A DNA stretch of 64,000 nucleotides, from the NCBI GenBank assembly GCA_017521325.1, contig JAFXCV010000036.1, positions 41,118-105,117 on the forward strand, written 5' to 3'. Source of the stretch: Oscillospiraceae bacterium. GTDB lineage: Bacteria; Bacillota; Clostridia; Oscillospirales; Ruminococcaceae. This document shows, piece by piece, positions 49,271 to 57,790 of the stretch. The notes below the pieces were generated by a model that worked only from the letters and a program-made list of their open reading frames with translations, made no database searches and had not been told where the DNA came from. The position numbers were made by a program, and so were the translations under genes. Position 1 is the stretch's first letter; every line of letters begins with the position of its first letter.

Positions 49271-50398
49271 ATGAAATTCCGAAAGAAGTTATTCAGGACA
49301 AAGGATCCGTTCGATACGCATTCAACGGACAGGATTTTTTTGGAGGCAGTCCGTGAAAACTGCGCCTATCAGATGGAGCATTGCCAAAAATACCGAACAA
49401 TCCTTGAAAAACTGCAGTTCTCCCCCGATATGCTCATGCAGTATCAGGATCTGGATAAGCTGCCATTTCTGCCGACTGTCCTCTTTAAAAAGCATCGCCT
49501 GTTTTCCTGCCCCGAATGGAAAATGCCGATCAAGGCGACCTCCTCCGGCACACAGGGAAGAAAAAGCAGAATCGGTCTGGATTTCGGAAGCCTGCTCTGC
49601 GGTCTGCGCATGGTAATAAAGATCGCTCGCTGGCGTGGACTTCTTTCGTTAAGACCTACGCACTATATCATTCTCGGCTACAAGCCGCACAAAGGCAATG
49701 ATATGGCAGTGACAAAAACGGCGTTCGGTTCAACATTTTTCACACCAGCGCTGAGCCGAAGCTACGCTCTGCAATATGAAAACGGCGAATACAAGCCCGA
49801 CCTTGAAATGATCATGGACAAGATCCAGAAATTCGCTGAGGGCAGCGTACCAGTGCGTTTTATGGGATTTCCGTCCTACACTTATTTTCTGTTAAAGAAA
49901 ATGGAAGAACGTGGACTTCGGGTTTCTCTGCCGCAGCATTCAAAAATCATGCTCGGCGGCGGATGGAAGCAGTTTTATGCAGAAAAGGTCGATAAACAGA
50001 CACTTTATACGCTGATTAAGAAAACTCTTGATGTCGATGAGGAAAATATCATTGAATTTTTCGGTGCTGCGGAGCATCCGATTCTCTACTGTGACTGCCC
50101 GAACCATCACTTCCATGTACCTGCGTACAGCCGTATAATCATCCGCAATGTTCACACACTTGCACCTGTTTCAAACGGCACGGCAGGACTTGTCAATCTC
50201 ATTACGCCCATGGTAAAAGCAACGCCCATTCTCAGCGTTATGACGGATGATCTGGGCGTACTGCATGATGGGGAAACTTGCGGCTGCGGTCTGACTTCTC
50301 CTTATCTGGAGATCATCGGACGGGTTGGTCTTCGTGACATCAAAACCTGTGCGGCAGGTGCTGAGGAACTTCTGAGCAAGGTGGAGGACGAAATATGA
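49271..50398 (+). CDS. luxE: LuxE-family acyl-protein synthetase
   Basis: Adenylates fatty or other carboxylic acids and passes the acyl group to LuxC. The 375-residue protein belongs to the ANL superfamily: the ATP-binding loop TSSGTQGRKS is near residue 90, IEFFGAAEHP near 262, and TDDLGVL near 325. C360 near the C-terminus lies where Vibrio LuxE carries its acyl-accepting cysteine (C364). ATG 49271 has AAAGGAGTGA. Its stop overlaps the luxC start by four bases (ATGA). No luxAB luciferase or luxD thioesterase is present, so the acid donor and the fate of the aldehyde are unknown. Confidence 0.88.
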   Translation: MKFRKKLFRTKDPFDTHSTDRIFLEAVRENCAYQMEHCQKYRTILEKLQFSPDMLMQYQDLDKLPFLPTVLFKKHRLFSCPEWKMPIKATSSGTQGRKSRIGLDFGSLLCGLRMVIKIARWRGLLSLRPTHYIILGYKPHKGNDMAVTKTAFGSTFFTPALSRSYALQYENGEYKPDLEMIMDKIQKFAEGSVPVRFMGFPSYTYFLLKKMEERGLRVSLPQHSKIMLGGGWKQFYAEKVDKQTLYTLIKKTLDVDEENIIEFFGAAEHPILYCDCPNHHFHVPAYSRIIIRNVHTLAPVSNGTAGLVNLITPMVKATPILSVMTDDLGVLHDGETCGCGLTSPYLEIIGRVGLRDIKTCAAGAEELLSKVEDEI

Positions 50399-51690
50399 TT
50401 GTTGCAAACGGTATGGTGTATGATTCCTCGCAGCAGGAAATGATTCTTTCCACGTTGGAAACACGCATCAACGAAACAAGAATGAAGGCGCAGCTTGATC
50501 CTGAAATCGTCATATCCGCTTTTGATACGCTCAGCAGAAGTATCGGAAATGATGATTTTCCCGAGTTCTCTGAAAGAATCCACACATTGCATGCAGATGA
50601 TGCCATCGAACATGCATTGCGTATGTTCAGAAGGGACTGCTTGGAATATAAAATAAAGGCTGAACTTGGCTCACGTTTCTTCATGCCAAAGCTGACAGGA
50701 CCGCCGCTTGGTTTTCCGAGAGTACAAATTGATCCACGGCCTCTTGGAACGCTTCTGCACATTGCGGCAGGAAACATGGACATTCTGCCTGCCTACAGTG
50801 TTGCAGAGGGACTTCTTACCGGAAACATCAATATTCTGAAGCTTCCGAGCGTCGATAATGGCATCACGGTTGCTTTGTTTGAACTTCTGCTCACCATAGA
50901 ACCAAGGCTCCGTGATTATGTGTATATTTTCGACACGCCTTCCGATGACATTGCTGCAATCAGACGTATGGCTGCGGTTGCTGACGGTATTGCGGTCTGG
51001 GGCGGCGAAGAAGCGGTTTCCGCTGTCAGAAGGTTTGCACCCACAGGATGCAGGCTGATCGAATGGGGGCACAGGCTCGGATTTGCCTATATTTCGGGAT
51101 ATGAAAACAAGGAACAGGAGCTGACGGAGCTTGCGGAGCATATTATGCTCACAAAACAGCTGCTTTGCAGTTCCTGTCAGGTGATTTATCTGGACACGTC
51201 AAATATGGATGAGGTGGCAGATTTCTGCAAAACCTTCCTTCCCTATCTGGAACGTGCTGCAGAGAAATATCCTGTGGAGGATGTCGGTGCTGTTGCGGAA
51301 ATGACGCTGCGGCGGTATTCGGACATGCTCGAATGCACACTCAATCCTACAAAAAATATGGATGGTCAGGTATTTCAAGGTAAGCACTGTAGCCTGACGG
51401 CAAGCTTTGACAGCGAGCTGGAGCTTTCCTACATGTATGGCAACTGCATTGTCAAACGGCTGCCGGAGGAACAGATGATGAACTGCCTGCGCCGCAGCAA
51501 GGGCTATTTACAGACAGCAGGACTGATCACCACGGCATCAAGGCGTGAACGGCTCACGGAGCTGCTCATCCGCTGCGGCGTCAACCGTGTGATGCGTGCA
51601 GGTTCGATGTCCGACGCTTTTCTGGGCGAAGCACATGATGGTGAATATGCATTGCGAAGATACACGAGAATTGTAAATGTAGCACTATAA
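50395..51690 (+). CDS. luxC: LuxC-family acyl-CoA reductase
   Basis: NADPH-dependent reductase (aldehyde-dehydrogenase-like fold, PF05893) that turns the LuxE-bound or CoA-bound acyl group into an aldehyde. The 431-residue protein has the typical GxLLHIAAGNMDILPAYSVAEGLLTGN near residue 120 and the active-site cysteine in QLLCSSCQV (C258, with C261 next). Vibrio LuxC has its nucleophile at a comparable position. It begins inside luxE, ensuring 1:1 production. A bidirectional terminator follows the stop. Confidence 0.9.
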   Translation: MIVANGMVYDSSQQEMILSTLETRINETRMKAQLDPEIVISAFDTLSRSIGNDDFPEFSERIHTLHADDAIEHALRMFRRDCLEYKIKAELGSRFFMPKLTGPPLGFPRVQIDPRPLGTLLHIAAGNMDILPAYSVAEGLLTGNINILKLPSVDNGITVALFELLLTIEPRLRDYVYIFDTPSDDIAAIRRMAAVADGIAVWGGEEAVSAVRRFAPTGCRLIEWGHRLGFAYISGYENKEQELTELAEHIMLTKQLLCSSCQVIYLDTSNMDEVADFCKTFLPYLERAAEKYPVEDVGAVAEMTLRRYSDMLECTLNPTKNMDGQVFQGKHCSLTASFDSELELSYMYGNCIVKRLPEEQMMNCLRRSKGYLQTAGLITTASRRERLTELLIRCGVNRVMRAGSMSDAFLGEAHDGEYALRRYTRIVNVAL

Positions 51691-51691
51691 C

Positions 51692-51727
51692 AAAAAGAAC
51701 CTGAGAATTTTTCTCAGGTTCTTTTTT
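51692..51727. terminator. bidirectional intrinsic terminator
   Basis: A 16-base stem (AAAAAGAACCTGAGAA at 51692-51707 with its complement at 51711-51726), a three-base loop, and A/T runs on both sides. It ends luxC on the plus strand and the amidase-containing unit on the minus strand. Confidence 0.95.
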
Positions 51728-51731
51728 ATCT

Positions 51732-52472
51732 CTATCCCACAACAACAAAATCTGAATACACATAGCCGGTCTGACCGTTCCACGAAACAACATACCAGTT
51801 TCCTGTTGTACCGTAAATCGTAACGGTAGCACCATTCGGAATGGCAGCAAGAATGCGGGAATTGGTACTCGGCATGCTGCGCAGATGCAGTGTGGAACCA
51901 TCCGTCACGACCATTCCCCTGCGGACAGCCTGGGGCGTAACAAAGGGAATGCCGAAATAGTCGCAGAGTGATTCGGTCAGATTTGCGGCAATGGGCGTGA
52001 GGTTATTGCGGATCCATGCGGCATCCTCGGGATTATCGTGATAGCCGATCTCACAAAGTACAGCAACCGCCCTTGTTCTCGTTACTTCCCCAAGTGTCGT
52101 GGTCGGACGTGCGGTGACTCGGTCGGGAAGCGGATAGATGCTTTTAAAATTGTTGGCAATAATGGTGGCAAGCCGTTCGCTCTCGGCGCTTGAGGGGGCA
52201 TAATAGATGTCAATCCCCCGCAGTCTGCCTGCGAGATTGGGGGGCGAGGCGTTGCTGTGCAGTGCAAGATGCACATCGTAATACGCTGAATTGGAATCTG
52301 CAATTGCACCGGCTGCACCACGGGCAGGATCATTTCGCACATAGGTAATACCGCTTGCACGCAGATAGGGTTCCATGCGGTCAGCAACGAGATTCATGTA
52401 GTATTCTTCATTGCCGCCGCCGATATATGGGTTAAACTCCTGTGTGGAGGGACTCAAAAATACTTTTGGCAT
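51732..52472 (-). CDS. N-acetylmuramoyl-L-alanine amidase with SH3 domain
   Basis: Cell-wall amidase of 246 residues: Amidase_3 catalytic domain (about 1-175) followed by a bacterial SH3 wall-binding domain (about 185-246, HLRSMPSTNSRIL and GNWYVVSWNGQTGYVYS). Conserved catalytic-site stretches ALHSNASPP (His) and CEIGYHDNPEDA (Glu) are seen. The first zinc ligand region is SPSTQEFNPYIGGGNEEYY instead of the usual GHG histidine motif. No signal peptide, so release would need lysis or a non-classical route. ATG 52472 has AAGGAGAA. Probably the last gene of the addB-led unit. Confidence 0.85.
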   Translation of the reverse strand: MPKVFLSPSTQEFNPYIGGGNEEYYMNLVADRMEPYLRASGITYVRNDPARGAAGAIADSNSAYYDVHLALHSNASPPNLAGRLRGIDIYYAPSSAESERLATIIANNFKSIYPLPDRVTARPTTTLGEVTRTRAVAVLCEIGYHDNPEDAAWIRNNLTPIAANLTESLCDYFGIPFVTPQAVRRGMVVTDGSTLHLRSMPSTNSRILAAIPNGATVTIYGTTGNWYVVSWNGQTGYVYSDFVVVG

Positions 52473-52544
52473 GACAGGTTCTCCTTAATCAATAATGGGA
52501 AGGTCTCCCCTGTCATATTATGCCATTCGTAAATGTGCGGTGCA

Positions 52545-52922
52545 TCAGACACCCATTGCACCGTCAAAGAATAGACGGGATGAAAGCAGCCCGAGAATGC
52601 ATAGGATCAGAAATAAAGAAAATTGGATGCCATCAGAAAGAATCGGTTGCCCTGCTTGCTTCTCACGAAGCAGACAATATATTGTTCCGACAATCAGTGC
52701 TGCGCTGACAATATAGGTCAGAAACGTCATCTCAGCCAGAATCATGGCGGCAACAAATGGGGCAAGCAGCGCCATCACAAACTGCGGCGGTTCAATCACG
52801 ATATCCGTATAGATTTCAATCGTCTGGAGAATCGAAGGCAGGAGGATCAGGTCATGCAGTCCCCAGGCAATTTTTAGGAATGTTTTTCCTTTAATTTCAG
52901 GATAACCCTCATATGCAGCCAT
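52545..52922 (-). CDS. unknown small membrane protein
   Basis: A 125-residue protein I do not recognise. Three or four hydrophobic segments are seen (about residues 23-38, 48-66, 68-86 and 100-118), with charged ends. ATG 52922 lies inside the end of the serine hydrolase gene (14-base overlap) with GAGGAAT upstream, so the two are probably translated together. It may be a membrane partner of that hydrolase. Confidence 0.6.
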   Translation of the reverse strand: MAAYEGYPEIKGKTFLKIAWGLHDLILLPSILQTIEIYTDIVIEPPQFVMALLAPFVAAMILAEMTFLTYIVSAALIVGTIYCLLREKQAGQPILSDGIQFSLFLILCILGLLSSRLFFDGAMGV

Positions 52923-54084
52923 AGACGATATTCCTCATCCGCTTTGCTGTATCACAGGTACCTGCATTTGCAAGCTGGATCCAGAAGAAGATGGAAAGCT
53001 TTTCGGCAGGATCCACGCAGAAATACGTTCCCGTCCAGCCGTCCCAGCCAAATTCTCCGGGGGTTGCAATTGTGCCGAATTCCGAACGATCCTCCAGAAC
53101 CCGCACAAGGCTGCCGTATGCATAGCCCTTAAGGGAATCCCAGTTCTTGGGAGCGAGCACCTCACGGCTGACCTGTGGTGTACGGATGTAATCAACGGAC
53201 TTTCGGCTGAGGATGCGCACGCCGTCCTTGGTTTCGCCGCCGTTCACAAGTGCCTCTGCAAATCTTGCGTAATCGGGAATCGTCGAACAAAGACCGGCAC
53301 CGCCGGACACAAACGCCGGAACTGTACGGTAATCATTCAGTCCAAGATAGCAGGCATCATCACGCTGCAGCTTACCGTTGGAATCAAGGGTATAGGATGC
53401 CGTGAAATGATCAAGATGCTCCTCAGGTACATAAAAATCCGTATTTTTCATATCGAGAGGTTCGAATATATACTTTTTGAGATAATCACGGTAGTTCATA
53501 CCGGTTGCCGCCTGCACAACGCCGCCCAGTACATCGGCTGATACGCCGTAATCCCAGTCCTTGCCGGGATCAAAGCTAAGCGGAATTTTTGCAATGCGGC
53601 GACAGAATTCCATCGTATCCATGGGAGTATCACCGTCACGGCGGATTGCCATTTCTCCGAATAAGGATGCAGTATCCTTCTGCGTGAACGTGCCATGATT
53701 CGGATAGGTCAGACCCGAACGCATGGTCAGAAGATCCTGAATCGTGATCTCACGGGCGGAAGGACGTGTCGTGCCGTCCGCTTCATAGACCTTGGTGCTC
53801 GCAAATTCGGGAATAAACGCCGAAACAGGCGTCTGTGTGTCAAAAAAGCCTCGCTCCACGAGCTGCATTACTGCTGCTGCCGTCACAGGTTTTGTCATCG
53901 AATAAATACGGAAAATGGATATGGGACGCATGGGAATTCCCACCTCCCTGTCCGCCATACCGAAGGAACCTCCATAGAGGCATTCTCCGTCACGGAATAC
54001 GGCTGCATTTGCACCGACAAATGCACCACGGTGGAGATCACGCATGATCATCTCATCAATTCTCTTTTTCATAACATCTTTCAT
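52909..54084 (-). CDS. serine hydrolase of the class C beta-lactamase/DD-peptidase superfamily
   Basis: A 391-residue S12-type hydrolase. The nucleophile is S62 in SMTK (SxxK), and a YxN-like element is at DYGVSAD near residue 176. It is closer to esterase EstB/penicillin-binding-like proteins than to true beta-lactamases; no signal peptide is visible, so it is probably cytoplasmic. Substrate unknown; annotating it as antibiotic resistance is not justified. ATG 54084 has TTGGAGTGA. It lies 46 bases after addA in the same direction. Confidence 0.88.
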   Translation of the reverse strand: MKDVMKKRIDEMIMRDLHRGAFVGANAAVFRDGECLYGGSFGMADREVGIPMRPISIFRIYSMTKPVTAAAVMQLVERGFFDTQTPVSAFIPEFASTKVYEADGTTRPSAREITIQDLLTMRSGLTYPNHGTFTQKDTASLFGEMAIRRDGDTPMDTMEFCRRIAKIPLSFDPGKDWDYGVSADVLGGVVQAATGMNYRDYLKKYIFEPLDMKNTDFYVPEEHLDHFTASYTLDSNGKLQRDDACYLGLNDYRTVPAFVSGGAGLCSTIPDYARFAEALVNGGETKDGVRILSRKSVDYIRTPQVSREVLAPKNWDSLKGYAYGSLVRVLEDRSEFGTIATPGEFGWDGWTGTYFCVDPAEKLSIFFWIQLANAGTCDTAKRMRNIVYGCI

Positions 54085-54130
54085 CTGATATCACTCCAAT
54101 TGTATTCTACAGGGCAACCCCTTCAGTATC

Positions 54131-57100
54131 TCAAAGGCTGTCCACTTGTTCTGTATCAACTGCAATTGCAGTATCATGGGTAAATGAATAAATATATGCC
54201 TGTTTTATCCTTTCACCAAAGATCAGCTCTGCGGCTTTCTGATAAAGTGCAAGCTGCATCTGATAATGCTCGATCAGTTCCTCGGCTGTTTTATTGGCAT
54301 CTGTTTTGTAATCAACCAGCACCCAGCCATCCTCCTCATGAAATAGAAGATCCATGGTGCCGATGAGGATTCCGTCGGTATCTGCATAATTTTGATAGAG
54401 CTGCGAATCCTGCGGAAGTGCAAGCTCACCAATACGGACAAAGAACTGCTTTTCCTTTTGCACGTTATCGGAAGCTGCAATTCTATCGTAAAGGGACGAT
54501 GAAAAGAATGCCTGCAATTTTTTCGTGGGAATCGCTCCGACTTCCTGAGCTGTGAGCTTTCCTTCGTGTTCCAGGCGGTCAAGCTCGGTCTGCACATCCT
54601 TCACTGCTTCATTAAAGTCCATCAGCTGCAGGATCTTATGCACTGCCGTTCCACGCCTTGCACCTTGAAGTGCAGTAGATTTTTGTTCCTTGCTCTCCCG
54701 CAGAAATGCAGGGGTGGAATAACTCTGTTCTGTCTCATCATCGGAATGCGCAAGTGAGGTTACACTGTATTTTGCGATCAGATCTTTTTGATCGGATTCA
54801 TAACGAAATGCAAGCTGCTCCTGCATGAGCGCAAGTATTTTCAGATCAACCGTCGGATCGGTTTCAATACATTCAGGCTCGGACTCAATCCCTTCTTCTG
54901 AAGTCCTGCATATGCTATAATCAAGCTGCGGTGAGGAAATATCGCTCTCCCCTGTCACTGCGGACAGAAAATACGGTGCTTCCTCGCCCGAGAGGAGATA
55001 CAGAAGGATCCATTCAAGCATGGAATCGGCATTTGCTGCAAGATCGGCAGCTGCGGACGGACAATGCTGCAAAAGCTGCGCCATATACAGCTCATCATCC
55101 TTCCCTGCTTTTGGTTTATACGCACCGAGGCAATAGCGATAGCAGTCACTGCGGTCGGCAGCAATGATCAGCTGCTGTCTTGCTCTTGTCAGAGCAACAT
55201 AGAAAAGCCGCATTTCCTCGCTTCGTTGTCTGCGGAATACATCTGCAAGCAGATAATGATAGATCGACGTTGCCGATTTGGAATAGTTCTCCCTGTCAAT
55301 CAATCGCAGTCCGAGAAGTCCTGCATCATTGGTATGAAACAGTGCATCCCTTGGCTTCGTGCTGAACGGATGCTCGGGATGAACGAGCAGCACAAAGGGG
55401 TATTCCAGACCCTTGGATTTATGGATGGTCTTGATGGATACGCAGTTTTCAGCCGTCTGCGGTGTACCGCCGATTTCAAGTCCTCTTTCTGCCATACTGT
55501 CAATATAGCGCAGAAAGTCGCCGATCGTTCCTTCTGCATGCACACGGTAATCCTTCGCAAGCTTCTGGAATGCACTGAGGTCAGCGCAGCGCAGCGGTGC
55601 ATCCTCATATAGAATCTGCAGGGAGGGCAGGTCAGTTTCGTCATACAGATACTGTACAAACTCCTCCAGCGGTAATGCGTCGGCTTGCACACGGAGTTTT
55701 TCAAATTGTGCAAGAAATTCTGCACACCTTGTCTGAAGTCCGTTTCCATCACCAGTTTGATTTTCTGCATAGAAAAGTAATTGCAGGTAGATTCGATTAC
55801 TGCGTGAAGCATTTTTCAGCTCCATCAGATCCTGTACCGTAAAGCCGTACACAGGTGAAAGCAGCACGGCAGCCATGGAAATATCCGTCAGAGGATTGTC
55901 GATGATCCGAAGGAAATGATAAGCGATGCGGATCTCGGGACGTTCGAGAAAATCAAACGATTCCTCACCGGAAACAGGAATATTCCGTTTTTTGAGTGCT
56001 GCAATGACAGCGTTTCCATCCGCCTTAACAGAACGCAGAAGGATGCAGAAATCCGATGGTCTGCACGGGCGAACGGTTCCGTCACGCTCTGTGACGGTTA
56101 TTTTCTCCGCAAGCATTTCCGCAATATGTGCAGCAACGCACTCTGCCTGTGTGTCCGCATCTTCTTCGCACACCTCTCCATCTGTCAAAAGGAGTTTGGT
56201 GCGTGTATGCGGCGCATCGGTATAATGCTCTGCACCAAAATAAAGAAACTCATTCTTGTCATAATTCACTTCGCCGCATTTTTCGCTCATAAGCATGCTG
56301 CACAGGGAATTGACAAATGTAATCACACCCTCGGAGCTGCGGAAATTCTGATTCAGGTAAATTCTGGCGGTTTCCTGACTGATGCACGCATCAAGGGGTG
56401 TGCTGTCGGTGAGAGCCTGCATAAAATTGCGAGGATTTGCCTGTCGGAAGCTGTAGATGGACTGCTTGACATCGCCGACAAGAAAGGCATTATTACCGTA
56501 GGATAACCCGTTTTCTGTGCAGGTGCAGCCCTTAGACAAAAGCTTGAACAGGCAGTCCTGCTTGTTGTTGCAGTCCTGGTATTCATCGACCATCACAAGA
56601 CTATACTGCGCTGCAAGCTGATCTCCGGTGGAGGTACGGACAATGCTGCCGTCCTCCTGCACTTCCCCAAGCAGTGACAGTGCAAGACGTTCGCCGTCAT
56701 CAAAGGCAAGGACGTTTCTGCGTTTTTTCTCCTCGAAAAGCTCAGTGCGGAAATCCTGTGTCAGTGCAAGCAGCAGCGGAATGATCTTCCCCTGCACCGC
56801 AAGATCCTCTTCAAAATACTGCAAGGGATTCAGATAGGTTTTAACTGCCGCCTTATAGCGTGCTTTATAGATTTCACGGAACTGTCTGAAAATGTTTTTG
56901 TTCTCAGGATCCGTGTTCTTACTCACTCTTGAAAAATCCGAAAAACAGGCTTCATGCTTCAGCGGTGCTTCGAGAAGTTTCTCCGGTTCAACGTTTTTCA
57001 GGTAATTGAGATGGAACAGGATGTTGGTGCGATCCTCACAATACAGCTCATAGAAGCGGTTGACATTTCCCGCTGTCATTACATTTTGTGCATACGGCTC

Positions 57101-57790
57101 GCTCCTTTCGAGGAATGCGAGAATTTCCGTCAGTTCTTGGCAAATAGTACAGCGAATCGTTTCAAGCAGCATGGTTTTATCCGTGCAGGCAGAAATTACC
57201 TTTTCCATCCAATGCTCAGCAAAAGCAAGGGATTTCATATATTCGGCAATAGCAAGAATGATACCTTCCATTTCCGAATCATTCCTTGTGCAGAAGAATG
57301 AAAAGAGTGTTTCAATATCCGCAAGCCTTGTTTTGTTCCAGTTTTCAAGCACACTTTGCAGTGCGTGCCGTACATAAATGGCTTCCTCTGAAGGCTCAGC
57401 AATACGAAACTGAGAGGATACACCGCACAGCTCTGCATTTTCACGAATTAAATCAAAGCAAAAGGCATTGATCGTAGAAATTTTTGCACTGCTCAATCCT
57501 GACTGCTGTTCAATCAGCCAGAGGTAGTCCTCTTCATCCGCTGTATCATCAAGCGAGCTGATCAGTTCACTTAGTGCCTGATACAGCCTTTGTTTCATCT
57601 GTGCGGCAGCATCATTAGTAAATGTTACGACAACAATATTCTCCGAACGCACCCCATTTTCACGGGAGGAAAGAATTCGAAGCAGACGTTCTACGAGGAC
57701 AGCGGTTTTTCCGCTGCCCGCTGCTGCGGAAACGATGATGCTTCTGCCTCGCTCGGTGATTGCAGTTTCCTGCTGCTGCGTCCATTTCAT
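54131..57790 (-). CDS. addA: ATP-dependent helicase/nuclease subunit A
   Basis: UvrD-like 3'-5' helicase with nuclease, the RecB counterpart in Firmicutes, for double-strand break repair. The 1219-residue protein has Walker A SAAAGSGKTAVLVERLL near residue 22, DEYQDCN (motif II) near 395, the helicase end motif MRLFYVALTRARQQL near 868, and a C-terminal RecB nuclease domain with GTAVHKILQLMDF and the catalytic GTMDLLFHEEDGWVLVDYKTD. Its start overlaps the addB stop by four bases, coupling the two subunits. Confidence 0.97.
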   Translation of the reverse strand: MKWTQQQETAITERGRSIIVSAAAGSGKTAVLVERLLRILSSRENGVRSENIVVVTFTNDAAAQMKQRLYQALSELISSLDDTADEEDYLWLIEQQSGLSSAKISTINAFCFDLIRENAELCGVSSQFRIAEPSEEAIYVRHALQSVLENWNKTRLADIETLFSFFCTRNDSEMEGIILAIAEYMKSLAFAEHWMEKVISACTDKTMLLETIRCTICQELTEILAFLERSEPYAQNVMTAGNVNRFYELYCEDRTNILFHLNYLKNVEPEKLLEAPLKHEACFSDFSRVSKNTDPENKNIFRQFREIYKARYKAAVKTYLNPLQYFEEDLAVQGKIIPLLLALTQDFRTELFEEKKRRNVLAFDDGERLALSLLGEVQEDGSIVRTSTGDQLAAQYSLVMVDEYQDCNNKQDCLFKLLSKGCTCTENGLSYGNNAFLVGDVKQSIYSFRQANPRNFMQALTDSTPLDACISQETARIYLNQNFRSSEGVITFVNSLCSMLMSEKCGEVNYDKNEFLYFGAEHYTDAPHTRTKLLLTDGEVCEEDADTQAECVAAHIAEMLAEKITVTERDGTVRPCRPSDFCILLRSVKADGNAVIAALKKRNIPVSGEESFDFLERPEIRIAYHFLRIIDNPLTDISMAAVLLSPVYGFTVQDLMELKNASRSNRIYLQLLFYAENQTGDGNGLQTRCAEFLAQFEKLRVQADALPLEEFVQYLYDETDLPSLQILYEDAPLRCADLSAFQKLAKDYRVHAEGTIGDFLRYIDSMAERGLEIGGTPQTAENCVSIKTIHKSKGLEYPFVLLVHPEHPFSTKPRDALFHTNDAGLLGLRLIDRENYSKSATSIYHYLLADVFRRQRSEEMRLFYVALTRARQQLIIAADRSDCYRYCLGAYKPKAGKDDELYMAQLLQHCPSAAADLAANADSMLEWILLYLLSGEEAPYFLSAVTGESDISSPQLDYSICRTSEEGIESEPECIETDPTVDLKILALMQEQLAFRYESDQKDLIAKYSVTSLAHSDDETEQSYSTPAFLRESKEQKSTALQGARRGTAVHKILQLMDFNEAVKDVQTELDRLEHEGKLTAQEVGAIPTKKLQAFFSSSLYDRIAASDNVQKEKQFFVRIGELALPQDSQLYQNYADTDGILIGTMDLLFHEEDGWVLVDYKTDANKTAEELIEHYQMQLALYQKAAELIFGERIKQAYIYSFTHDTAIAVDTEQVDSL

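Noticed and set aside
49271..51690. Bioluminescence operon
   Set aside because: Only luxE and luxC homologues are present. Without luxA/luxB the name would mislead.
52909..54084. Beta-lactamase resistance gene
   Set aside because: The protein has SxxK but no signal peptide and looks like an esterase/peptidase-type S12 member; resistance cannot be inferred.
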